DNA from: Begonia masoniana
Taxonomy: Eukaryota > Streptophyta > Magnoliopsida > Cucurbitales > Begoniaceae
Length of the DNA: 64,000 nt
Reading direction: 5' to 3'
NCBI GenBank assembly: GCA_022432975.1
Contig: CM039515.1
Location: 16,339,488-16,403,487, forward strand
A model generated the notes under the pieces. That model had not been told where the DNA came from. It worked only from the letters and a program-made list of their open reading frames with translations, and did no database searches. Below, piece by piece: positions 21,731 to 31,147 of the stretch. The position numbers were made by a program, and so were the translations under genes. Numbering within the stretch: position 1 is the stretch's first letter; each line of letters starts with the position of its first letter.

Positions 21731-21839
21731 TTGTTAATTTAAATAGAAATAAAGAATTAATTAACTATCAGATTCCCAAATCGGTAAATCCATCCCTAAT
21801 CGGCTAATCCCATTCCCAAATCCCACTTCCCGTTCCCAG

Positions 21840-22225
21840 ACTCCCAGTTCCCCGAGACGGCGAGACCCCGACCCCGATTCCAAATCTCCCTTCGCAAGTT
21901 CGCAGCGCCTCCCCTCCCCGACGGCCCGACCCCGAAGACCCCGACCCCGATTCCAAATCTCCCTTCGCAAGTTCGCAGCGCCTCCCCTCCCCGACGGCCC
22001 GACCCCGATTCCAAATCTCCCTTCGCAAGTTCGCAGCGCCTCCCCTCCCCGACGGCCCGACCCCGAAGACCCCAACCCCGATTCCCGTCCCGATCAAATT
22101 GCCCGACAGCTACTAACCCCTTCGACAACGCCGAAAACTACAAATCTCCCTTTCACAGCGCCTTCCCTCCCGTCAATCGGAGTATCGCAATTCGCACAAC
22201 TTCGACCTCGGCGAATCCAGCTCAG
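21840..22225 (+). promoter_or_regulatory. GC-rich repeated leader / promoter of the 22682 gene
   Basis: A ~60-bp unit with CCGATTCCAAATCTCCCTTC and CGCAGCGCCTCCCCTCCCCG is repeated about three times (21870-22075), with CCCGAAGACC spacers. The stretch ends at CAGCTCA|GTAAGTCTC (22225), a good splice donor. GC-rich sequence ending in a donor suggests a 5' UTR exon. The frames on the minus strand (21761-22128) only read the repeat. Confidence 0.45.
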
Positions 22226-22681
22226 TAAGTCTCACCATCTGATCCGACTAGTTATATTTCATAATTTAACTGAATATTATTCGATTAATTCATATTAATT
22301 TGGGGAATTTGGGTTGATTTTGAATTTGATTGCTGAGGTTGGTTTGAGATACGAAAGTAATTGTGAATCCAGTTTTATAATTGTGCACACCACTTGTTCG
22401 ACGAAATGTCTATGTGAGAATTCTAAGTTTAAAATATTGATAATTCTGTTGGAAGTTTATTTGGGTGTGTGGACTCACTGGACTGTGGTGTTTTAGTATT
22501 TGTATTTGTGTGAGAATTCTTATGTTTAAAATATTGATAATTCTGTTGGAACTTTGGAAGTTATCTGTAGCAGCCTGTAGGTTGTTTATTTGGGTCATGG
22601 GTCACTGGTGTGTCATGTGTAGTGTGTTTAGTATTTGTAAATTGTAATTGTATTTGTGTTGTTGTCACAGGTTAACAAAAT

Positions 22682-24181
22682 ATGCCGCCAAAACGTTTAA
22701 AAGCTTCTTCAAGCTCAAGCTCTCGAATCGATCACTCCTTCGTTAACTCTGAGGCAAGGAGATATTTCATGGATTTCATGGCGAAAAATAAAGCTATTAT
22801 ATGCGAAATCCAATTTTCACCCGATAGGAATGATGGAGATATTTTAGACATGCTTAATCAACGAAAATGGGAGAATCTTGCTGCATTAGGTGGTGATGCG
22901 AATGTAAGTATCGTTCGTGAATTCTACGCAAATTTGAAGGTATCCAATTCAGATAGTACAGTTGAAGTTCGTAAGAAGATCATCGACTTCTTTCCTGAGA
23001 TCATTAATACTAAGTTTGGTTTAGAGAACTTATACGAAGATGATTATCATACCATGATGGAAGAGGGACCAGATTATGACATGATCATACAAGAGATGGG
23101 ACATCGAGGTTCACAGTGGGTTTATTCAATCGTCAACCGAGCTCAACCATTACATTTGATACTAAGTTGTCTCAACTGCTATGCTCAAGCTTGGTGCAGG
23201 TTTATCAGGGGAAATTTAATGCTTACATCCCAGAGTTCAGAACTTACCAAAGACCGGGCAGTACTCCTCTACTGCATTTTCACTGGTCGCTCCATAAATG
23301 TTGGGCGAATTATCCATAATAATATCAGTGCATATCACAAGGGTTCGACCACTGCTGGCCATATCCATCCCATCCTCATCACGCAACTATGCGCAGCAGA
23401 GAATGTCCCTATGAGCTCAACTGACGAGTCTTGGATTCAGCCACAGCTTTATGTCTCTTCAAATATTTCAAGAATACCTAAGTGGCCATACGGGGAAGCT
23501 AGAAGAAATGGATTGGGATTCATTGAGCATGATACTAATGTTGAAATTCCTCCTCCACTGATGCCCTTGCCTCGTATCCGGCGCAAAGATGGTTCACAAT
23601 GGGACATAGCGGAGGCAAAAAGAGAGCGCGCCGAGACTCGTCGAAAACAGCGATATGAAAATCAATCAACTATGCCTCCCGATCAAGGCGCCTCTTCATC
23701 ATCTACCGTGCCACCTCGCTCTTACTCAAATAAAGACTTGGGACAGATGTTAGAGAATCTTACACTCCAACAAGGCCAAATGTTTGACAACATGGCTGCT
23801 CAACATACCAGCTTTCAACAAGACATAAGACAAAGGCTAGAAAATATTTCCTATCAACATAGCACCTTTGAACAGGATGTAAGACAAAGGTTGGAAAATA
23901 TTTCCAATCAACATTCCAGCTTTGAACAGGATGCAAGACAAAGGCTGGAAAATATTTCCGATCAGCAAAGACGCATCGAACATTGGTTGACGCATATGCA
24001 AAATCATTCGGTAGAGCTGACAAACTTCTGTGCACGATATGTGAGATCATTAGATACTCATTATGACAATTTGAATGGAGTGAACCCAAATTTACCTATA
24101 TTTCCGGAGCACCTATTGAGACCATATCGCCCTCCACAAGAGGGTGGGGACAACGATGAGCCTGACGGCGACCAGTCATGA
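22682..24181 (+). CDS. FYxNL-family protein with coiled-coil repeats, second accessory gene of the hAT element
   Basis: This 499-residue frame is uninterrupted, unlike the other members of the family here. A likely 5' UTR intron runs from GTAAGTC at 22225 to TTGTCACAG at 22670, 11 bp before the ATG. The N-terminal half shares with the Sirevirus and hAT env-like proteins the block VREFYANL (near residue 80) and, further on, SINVGRIIHNNI (near residue 204). A Lys/Arg-rich stretch (IRRKDGSQWD..KRERAETRRKQ) may be a nuclear signal. Residues about 375-430 hold three near-identical 18-residue units with RQRLENIS, predicted coiled coil. The C-terminus is acidic. It resembles the 'putative plant transposon protein' domain; function unknown. 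An intact frame with its own intron and leader suggests it was expressed more recently than the transposase. Confidence 0.7.
   Translation: MPPKRLKASSSSSSRIDHSFVNSEARRYFMDFMAKNKAIICEIQFSPDRNDGDILDMLNQRKWENLAALGGDANVSIVREFYANLKVSNSDSTVEVRKKIIDFFPEIINTKFGLENLYEDDYHTMMEEGPDYDMIIQEMGHRGSQWVYSIVNRAQPLHLILSCLNCYAQAWCRFIRGNLMLTSQSSELTKDRAVLLYCIFTGRSINVGRIIHNNISAYHKGSTTAGHIHPILITQLCAAENVPMSSTDESWIQPQLYVSSNISRIPKWPYGEARRNGLGFIEHDTNVEIPPPLMPLPRIRRKDGSQWDIAEAKRERAETRRKQRYENQSTMPPDQGASSSSTVPPRSYSNKDLGQMLENLTLQQGQMFDNMAAQHTSFQQDIRQRLENISYQHSTFEQDVRQRLENISNQHSSFEQDARQRLENISDQQRRIEHWLTHMQNHSVELTNFCARYVRSLDTHYDNLNGVNPNLPIFPEHLLRPYRPPQEGGDNDEPDGDQS
23806..23967 (+). repeat. Three 54-bp in-frame repeats in the coiled-coil region
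   Basis: Successive units encode HxSFxQDxRQRLENISxQ, 18 residues each, with only a few substitutions. In-frame duplication lengthened the predicted coiled coil. Confidence 0.75.
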
Positions 24182-24342
24182 GCTAGACTGCTAGAGTTAT
24201 GTTATTTTTAACCTACATTTTTAGTTTATTTTATGCATTGAATTTGTGGACATATTTATTTTAAATTTAGGTAATTATAGTATATTTTATGATATATTTT
24301 AGACTTTAGTTATACAATCAGAAATTTTTATTTATATAATTG

Positions 24343-24561
24343 TAAGCTCAGCTCGTTACGCTCGGCTCGTTAAGCTCGTTGGGCCGGCTCGGCTCGGCTC
24401 GTTAGGCTCGTGGCTCGTGAGCCAGCTCGAGTTAGAAATTTTTTTGATCAGCTCGTTAGGCTCAGCAGGCTCGTTAGGCTCGGCTCGTTTGGCTCGGCAG
24501 GCTCGGTGAGCCAGGACTTTCCCGACTCGGCTCGGCTCGACTCGCTCGTTTAACATCTCTA
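24343..24561. repeat. hAT right subterminal GCTCG repeats and TIR
   Basis: About twenty GCTCG motifs, mostly GGCTCG or AGCTCG, and mostly in one orientation on this strand, lie within about 220 bp. They end in the TIR complement (24541-24561). The density mirrors the left end (15061-15345). Probable transposase-binding array by analogy with the subterminal motifs of Ac. Confidence 0.75.
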
Positions 24562-24569
24562 CCTGTAGT

Positions 24570-25255
24570 GGAGGAGGCAAAGCACCAGTGGTAGCAGCAG
24601 TACCAGCATAACGTTTTTTACAATAAAAAAAGGACTGGTATTGAACTTGTAGATACGTTTGAGTCAGTTGTTGATCCAGAAGCGGTAGAAGTGGTAGTAG
24701 AATACCTTCCATATCAAGAGCTAGAGACAAGTGATGGCTTTCCCTGTACAATAAACTCAGTGGATCCAGTTGATTATACATGCACTCATGATAGGGATTC
24801 AGTTTATGGCGTGAGGTTCAGTTCCTTATCTAGAAGCATACCTGGATATATACTCATAGTGGCTTCCATACCTATCTCCGGTAGAGTTAACAACATATGA
24901 ACCTATGACTAGTAGACCCATACCGAGTTCCTCCTTATGATCGTAGTAGAGTAGATACTCATACCTCACACGTGATCGAGACCTATACCCCCGCTTGCAG
25001 CTTTCGAGCCACCTTCTCGAGGAGATGATTCAGAAATCCATTTAGGACTCTCCTAAGTTGACCATAGAAAACTCAAAGTTCCGGATGTTCTCGTTTCACT
25101 TCGAGCTCAGAAGGTTCGCACGTGGGTTCCATAGATGCCAGATTCATTTCCGATATGCACTTCCCTTCCATCCGACTACACTGGACTCATCCTAACGCAA
25201 GGGGCCACCCGCCATTCCCTTTGCCCCTCTCACTCCCTAAGGCCTCTTTTTTCTC
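24570..25255. other. Organelle-like DNA after the hAT insertion
   Basis: This continues the sequence interrupted at 15060. A minus-strand frame (about 24585-24781) continues across the empty site into 15037-15060, but it has no recognisable domain. CTCTAC/GTAGTAG-rich stretches and the run into atp9 suggest mitochondrial DNA. No gene is called. Confidence 0.4.
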
Positions 25256-25513
25256 CTAAGAAATGAGAGGGCCCCACCTAACAATGGATCGGAATACGGA
25301 TGATATCAAAAAGACCATCATTGGGGCAAACAATGCAATAGCTTCGATTAGAGCAAAGCCCAAAATGGCATAACCAAATGATTGTTTAGCCAATGATGGA
25401 TTTCGGGCCACGAAATGGATCAAAGAACTAAAGACGTTTCCAATACCAACAGCAGCTCTCGCTGAAGCAATTGTAGCAGCTTCGGCACACATTGATTTAG
25501 CACCCTCTAACAT
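25256..25513 (-). pseudogene. atp9: Mitochondrial atp9 (ATP synthase subunit c) copy transferred to the nucleus
   Basis: The 85-residue frame starts MLEGAKS and contains [20 protein letters not shown] and [18 protein letters not shown], the two-helix proteolipid of the mitochondrial F0 ring. Several codons look like unedited DNA. Ser or Pro stand where plant atp9 protein usually has Leu. The frame runs past a CGA codon (Arg, near 25289) at the position where editing commonly creates the stop, adding about ten residues. Other changes (Gly to Cys, Glu and Arg in the glycine-rich helix) would damage helix packing and indicate decay in the nucleus. The transfer was therefore DNA-mediated. A plastid psbA leader lies directly upstream. 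Confidence 0.88.
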
Positions 25514-25640
25514 TGACTCCCAAGCACATTCATTCTCTATAAATAGAAATCGATAATTGAGGGCTTGTTATTCAACAGTATAACATGACTTATATCCCAT
25601 GTCAACCAATATCAACATCCATAGATATACATCTATTCTT
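25514..25640 (-). promoter_or_regulatory. Plastid psbA promoter and leader fused to atp9
   Basis: On the minus strand, TTGACA (25600-25605), TATA near 25592-25595 and TATACT (25577-25582) reproduce the strong psbA promoter, followed by TTGAATAACAAGC and the leader ending GTGCTTGGGAGTC. That leader should continue into psbA but joins the atp9 ATG at 25513. The recognition of psbA rests on remembered sequence of the conserved promoter. Confidence 0.8.
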
Positions 25641-25762
25641 TTTTTATCTAGAATCTAGATTAATGAGAATTTTCTTTTAATGGATGAAAAGAGTTAAAAA
25701 ATAAAAATATAATTGGAATTTATATATATGATTTCGATATAATAAGGATAGAAAAATTAGAA

Positions 25763-25798
25763 TGGGTTGCCCAGGACTCGAACCTGGAACTCGTCGAA
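25763..25798 (-). pseudogene. trnK-UUU: Plastid trnK-UUU 3' exon
   Basis: Minus strand CAGGTTCGAGTCCTGGGCAA followed by CCCA is the T-arm and acceptor end of plastid tRNA-Lys, with a few substitutions from the usual CCGGGTTCGAGTCCCGGG. It lies upstream of the psbA promoter on the same strand, as in plastid genomes. The tRNA 5' exon and matK are absent, so no functional tRNA can form. Confidence 0.75.
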
Positions 25799-25989
25799 TG
25801 GAGTCGATACTTAACTTATTAAAATAAATAAAAAAATCCCTCCTCCAGGATTTTTTAAATTCTTTTGTTTAGATTCCGAATGAAATATTCTTTGGACTTC
25901 AACAAAATAATCTTTTATTTCATTCTTAAGAAAAATAGATGTTCCGTGATATTGAAAGATGGATCTTCACTTAGATAAGTTAATAACTT

Positions 25990-27740
25990 CGGTTTGTGAT
26001 AATTTGTAAAATACATATGCAGTATGATAAATCAAAAAAAAGATTTGTATTCTTATTATTAATATAAAAAACAGATTTATTTATAGTTTCAATAAAGTAA
26101 GTAATATTTTGATTTTCTTCATTATTGGAAATGTATTTTTTCATTTTTTTTTTTTTAATTTGGGTTCAAAAAAGAAAAGTTGTTTTCAGGGAGAACTAAA
26201 AGGTAATTCAACTTCCATTCCTTAAAAAACAAAATTTTGTTTATTGTCTGTTCGTTGATTTTTTTTTTTTAGGAGATTGTAGCTTAGATCGGTGCCAAGG
26301 TTTAAGAGGAAAAGGAAATAGGATCTTTATCTGCCTCTGTTAACCAGTTTTTCGGAAATGCTTTTTCTGATACTGGAACACCATTATAGGTACATTTAAT
26401 ATGTATCTCTTTATTCCAATCTTTGAAATCCTCAGACCATTCGGGGAATTCAAATAATAATATACGGATAAGATTTTTTGTTATTATCAATGAAGGTATG
26501 ACAATATATTTTCGAATAATTGATTGAGTTATTAAGAAAGAACTTCTTCTTACTTGAGCAAACAGAATACTATCCCAGCTTCCTGCTATTTCTATACGTG
26601 TTTTTTCCTTTCTTTTTCTATTTTCCCATTTTTCTCTTATGTTCTCTTCTTTTTTCTCATTTTCTCGTGTATTTTTCTTTGTATAATCTAATATTTTGAA
26701 TTCGGTCTTTTTCTGTATCCACTTTAAAAAAAAAAGGTTTACCTGGGCGCATATAACCTTTAATTATGTCTCGATCAAAATCTGATTCTTGTAAATAATC
26801 TATCAAAGCCACTTCATCTACTTGATCATAATCTGGGTTATCAGTTGGTAAGTTATCATTAAAAAGTACTACACATTTGCCTTCTCTTGAAAGAATATCA
26901 TAATCCTCCACTATACTTTCTTCGTATTCTTCGTCCTGTTGTTCTAAATTGTCAATTAATTTATATGACTCTCAAGGAACTATTTTACAAATTTCTTTTG
27001 ATAACCATTTTTTATTAACTAGATGGATTTGATCTTCTTTTTTAGAATAATTACTATTAAGAATTATATTATGGATTTGATTTATCCGCTCTATCATTTT
27101 TTCTCAACGTTCTATTTATCATTGAGAGTGAAAAAATTCTTTTTCTTTTTCTTCTATAGTATCCATTTAAAAGAGGATCATATGTTTTTGGTAATTTTTT
27201 TTTGTTTTATCATTACAGAATCAAATCCTTTTTTGAAGTATATCCTCAATAAGGGTTCCTTTCTAATGTATTTGAACTCTATTTATCAATTTTTGATTTA
27301 AATTGATTCTTTTGTGTTCATTGATAGAACTCAAATGATAATGATTATACAATTGATCAGAAGAGAGCTTTGTATTGTGAACAACTTTGTATCATTTCCA
27401 TAAAAATAGAAACACTAGGTGGATATGTAAAAGATATTCTTTCTTTTTCGTTTCTTTTACATGTATAAAAAAATATTGTGACATTTCATTTCTTACCGCA
27501 TTTTTCAAATAATCATTTTTTATATATCGCAATGGACGATTCCATCATTTTTAGTCGAAAAGAATAGTCACAAGAGGTTTTTCAAACCAGAAGAGATTTT
27601 TTCTTTCTTTTTTATCTATTTCGAACTTAGAATTTTCTTGATTCCGTTCATAAACAGGTTTTTTTTTTCTTTTTATATCGTGTCCTTTTAAAGTGTAATT
27701 CATCCTTTGTTTTTTAACCGGAAAACCGAGAGTCAAAAGC
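25990..27740 (-). pseudogene. ycf1: Plastid ycf1 (TIC214) fragment, decayed
   Basis: Pieces of the C-terminal half of ycf1 occur in order on the minus strand in changing frames: KKERKNLFWFEKPLVTILFD (27551-27736), an [17 protein letters not shown] stretch (near 27480), [20 protein letters not shown] with RDIIKG (26657-26911), [20 protein letters not shown] with KNWLTE (26302-26490), an [14 protein letters not shown] stretch (near 26290), and GMEVELPFSSPR-like sequence (near 26200). Frameshifts and stops interrupt it throughout. ycf1 encodes a large plastid inner-envelope protein linked to protein import. Its junction with the trnK segment is not the plastid gene order, so pieces were rearranged before or during transfer. 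Confidence 0.85.
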
Positions 27741-28143
27741 TACTTTCCCCTCTACCCTTGGTACAGAGCTTCCATTGCGAGCACCTTTCATCCGAATCGC
27801 TGTTACTCCCGGCTGATTCAAGACGAGCAATTAAACGACTGACGAACAGCGGAAACAGGGCGAATACCGATTCCTGGACCTGGTGAAAGCTTTGAACCTG
27901 CCCTTCTTCCTTCAACATCTACGGAGCGAAGTCCGGGTCTCACTAAACCCCTTCCGACAACGCGGCATAAAAGAAAGGCTAAGACCACTTATTTGGTTTC
28001 ACATCAACAAAAAATTCATTAATGAAAAGAAAAGCGGAGGGCCCCTTTCTCTATCTCATCGGCGGGTTTGTTTGGAATAGATTCTTTATCTTGGATCGAG
28101 AGACCCAGCCTACCCTTTTTTTGAACCTTGTCAATGATCAAAC
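27741..28143. other. Mitochondrial-type sequence
   Basis: No gene recognised. Composition matches the flanking nad2 region, and it contains stretches such as GAAAAGCGGAGGGCCCC. It joins the ycf1 fragment on its left and the nad2 exon on its right. Confidence 0.45.
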
Positions 28144-28335
28144 TTAAAGATATGAACTGAGTGCCATTTGATGAGTAACTAAGAACAAGGGAGAGGGATA
28201 TGGAAAGGATGAAGTAATGAAAGAGGAAGTCATTGCTAGTAGTAACGACTTGTCACGATCCATTGGTTCATATAGAATCCATGTCCTAGGTATATCAAAA
28301 TACATTCTTTTCGCTAAGCATATATAATAAAATAG
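28144..28335 (-). pseudogene. nad2: Last exon of mitochondrial nad2
   Basis: The minus-strand frame contains AKRMYFDIPRTWILYEPMDR followed by DKSLLLAM and ends THQMALSSYL with a stop. I recognise this as the C-terminus of complex I subunit ND2. Pro and Ser occur where the mature protein is usually Leu (FPYPSPLF; SSYL), consistent with unedited mitochondrial DNA. The exon's 5' boundary is approximate. Intron-like sequence follows directly, so this is a genomic fragment rather than a spliced cDNA. Confidence 0.78.
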
Positions 28336-28560
28336 AGTGAAAGGGTCCACCCCGAAACCAAGGGGGTACTAACTAACAGCTGAGTCCTCTCCGAACCGCA
28401 GGAGATAGTTGCCCATCATACGGCTCACCAACTTCACTTACCTCTATGGGAGGCTCGCTCCAGGCAGGTTCGGATCACTTACAATACATGGCTCTACGAA
28501 GGGGTGGGTTAGGAACGTTTTCAATAGAATTCTTTTCCGTTTGATGAGAAATGCGAGTCT
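28336..28560 (-). pseudogene. Group II intron fragment (probably nad2 intron 4)
   Basis: Minus strand GAGCCGTATGATGGGCAACT, followed by ATCTCCTGCGGTTCGGAGAG, is the conserved segment seen in plant mitochondrial group II introns. It lies directly upstream of the nad2 exon on the same strand, so the last trans/cis intron of nad2 is the natural assignment. Upstream limits are uncertain. Confidence 0.6.
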
Positions 28561-29985
28561 GTTTTGTCTACTTTCTTTCTCCCCTTCTATCAAACAAAAA
28601 GGAAGGCGAGCTTGCTTCTTATTCCCATGTTAGATCTCTTCCATCTCTGCCCCGCTCGTTGTCACCGAAAGGTTTGGAACCCTGTAGAGAATGAAGAGGG
28701 GTCAAGTATCTTCCTCTCAACAGTGCTTCTTGAGACTCCACTCTCCCCCCTGAATAAGTAAGGCCCCGTTAGCCTGGGCGAAGATGGGGATAAGGAAGAA
28801 GGATTGAAGCCCCCTTAGTTCTGCCAGGGCTGACTGGACAAGGGTTAGCTCTGTAAATGTGTAGAGCCAAGTGTAGTGTGGTGTAGTAGTAGGCACTTCT
28901 AGGCCCCTTCCCGGCTACTGGATCACTCCAGTGCTTTGGGTACTACGGACCCTCTGCCATCCATTGCAGCAGAGCCGTTTCATGAGCGGGGGGGCTAAGC
29001 GCAGTTCTTTGAATCAAACATTGAATTAAATCGATTCTTTTTTAGATATCAAAATCGAAATCGGATAGAAAGATGGATCCATCTTTCTAGATTACTCAAA
29101 AAAAAAATTGGAATTCTGTTCCAATAAGCAAAGTAGCAAGAAGCCCCAAATCCTTGATTTGGCCAAGAAAGATTGCACTGCTTTGGGCCCAAGAAGCGAA
29201 GGGAATGAGCTCGGCTGCTTCTTCTCCACACTTTTTTTGATCTGTGTCCGTTCCGCATGCGCTTCGCGCGCCCTATCTATCTGCGGTGCTTTGTTCTTCT
29301 CTTATTCTTCATTGGACGGTTCAGATGGACTTCACCGTTCTTTCCCAATTCAAATAGAAAAGGTTGTATCACACCGAGATGTCGATTCGTTTTCCGCCCC
29401 CAATGAGATGGGGAATTAGTAACCCCCTATTTCGACTTTTTGGCCCTTCATCTTTCTGAATCGAGGCCCGGCCCGGCTCGCGTCGTTCTAACAATCGATG
29501 GAGAGCACCTCAGTATACGATCGCGCCAGTAACTGGGAGTCCTATTACACCTAAGGCCAACTTCAATTCACCAAACCAAGTATCATCTCGTGTAGTGATT
29601 GTGGACTCGTACAAGGAGATGGAGTAGACAGTTATGTATCAGACTTGACCCTATCTTTCGTAGCATGCATTTTCATCCGTGTCACAACTGATTCGGTAAG
29701 CTACGTGTTCGGTGCATGGAGAATTGTCCCATGCCCTAAATCACTCCCAAACTGACTGACTCGTGGCAACATTCCGGCCGCCCAACGACCTATAACGCTA
29801 GTCACTACTCCCATGCCCTAAATCTCTACATGAAGGCTTCTAGAGATCATATTCTTTTTTCTTCTTATGTCATTGACCCTTCGAAGGACTGAGGCATTGA
29901 TCGAATGTCAAGGTCACAGATTTGGCAGAATACTATCCATTGGATGATTTTTCCACAGCCAACTAAACTGGAGGAAGCTTTTTTT
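28561..29985. other. Mitochondrial-type intronic/intergenic DNA
   Basis: Balanced-GC sequence including GCATGCGCTTCGCGCGCCCT and CCTCTGCCATCCATTGCAGC, typical of plant mitochondrial non-coding DNA. The first part may be more of the nad2 intron. No coding exon is recognised. The frames at 29049-29419 are open by chance. Composition shifts to AT-rich nuclear-like DNA near 29985, taken as the approximate right end of the organelle block. Confidence 0.45.
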
Positions 29986-31147
29986 GAGGGAAAACCTGGT
30001 GGAAATTTTTAAATATCTTCTAATTTTTTAATATTTAGATGCTGCATTAAATGACAGTTAGTTTCTGTTGAATTTCTAATCTCAATAATGTCTCAAACAA
30101 CTGAGTTTTAACTCAAAAAAGTAAATTACACACCAAATTCAAAAAACAAACTCCACCAGAACCTATTACAGCCAATAGAAAACACTAGGAACAGTACATA
30201 AACAACTTAAAACACACCCCGAACCTGGACTCCACAGGTATTGAATTTTCTGCTTTTCTTTGTAAGTTTTTTCTTAGTCAACATAGCCTTCTCCCTCTTC
30301 TCTCCCCAACCAAATACATTCACTCACTTGTTAAACGTCCAAATTAACAACTTCCATAATGTGCATCCGCTTCATAATCCTTCCACCTCAACCGATAGAT
30401 AACTAGTAAATTTCTCCCAACTTCCTCATACTGTGGACATTACCAAACCTCCCTTTTCCCTTCTTGCAAGACCAAATGCATCAGTTTCCCATGTTAATTT
30501 GCTACCTCGCTTTGTTAAGAAGAGATTAACTGAGTGGCGTTGGTAAGTCAATGAGATCAATTTTCTACGTAAGAGTACTGACATTTTCATAAGATCAGAT
30601 TTTCCTTTTAAATGTACAGACACTTTCATAAGACTAGATTTTCCAATTCTAATGGCAGTTTTTTCTTCTAAGACTGCCAGGGCTAATCCTTTTCAGTGAT
30701 ACAATTTAGGAAGATCAAACACACCAGAAAATTGCTAACTGCACCCTGGGTGTGTAAAATTATAAAAAAATGATTGAATATTGCATATATCTGAGACTTT
30801 ACCAGTTGTTTGGACAGTCCGTGTAGGGTTTCATTTCTTTTTTTTTTTTTTTTTTACAATGTACTTAACGGGAAAAAAATGTGTCAGATCATGTAGAACG
30901 TGATGAAGTCGCTCTCAACTTTACTAGGCTATATTATTTACATTTGTACGAGCTGGATATATTTTGTATTGTATTTTTCCAAAATATGGTGGAACCTTCA
31001 CACATGAAACACGTCAACATTAGTGAAACCTGTAAAAACAGTTTGAGTTAAAGACTGACAAGTATAAGATTTCTTCAACGTTTTTATTTACAGAGGCTTT
31101 CTCATACTAGTATTGATCATATCTGTTCTTTACAAAGTTGGCGAAAC
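29986..31147. other. Unrecognised nuclear sequence left of the Sirevirus
   Basis: AT-rich, with a poly-T run near 30838-30858. No gene supported. It ends in the GAAAC duplication (31143-31147). The pre-insertion sequence continues at 52684 (CTTTA) and, past the solo LTR, at 53779. GACATTTTCATAAG and GACACTTTCATAAG (about 30582 and 30620) form a short imperfect repeat. Confidence 0.5.

Larger units (their letters stand above)
15061..24561 (+). mobile_element. hAT-superfamily DNA transposon, 9501 bp, probably inactive
   Basis: Terminal inverted repeats of 21 bp begin TAGAGATGTTAAACGAGCGA (15061-15081, complement at 24541-24561). An exact 8-bp target duplication CCTGTAGT lies at 15053-15060 and 24562-24569, as expected for hAT. 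Inside, left to right: GCTCG-rich subterminal region, an env-like gene (16048-17375), a GTCGACC minisatellite, a broken transposase (18933-20925), a palindromic array, a GC-rich repeated leader, a second gene of the FYxNL family (22682-24181), and the right GCTCG-rich subterminal region. The large size and two accessory genes are unusual for a plant hAT. Transposase lesions make present mobility unlikely unless supplied in trans. Confidence 0.9.

Noticed and set aside
21761..22128. Gly/Arg-rich minus-strand frames
   Set aside because: They read three copies of a GC-rich tandem repeat in the leader of the opposite-strand gene.
25256..25513. Functional nuclear atp9 gene
   Set aside because: Unedited codons, lost glycines, read-through past the editing-created stop and no targeting presequence.
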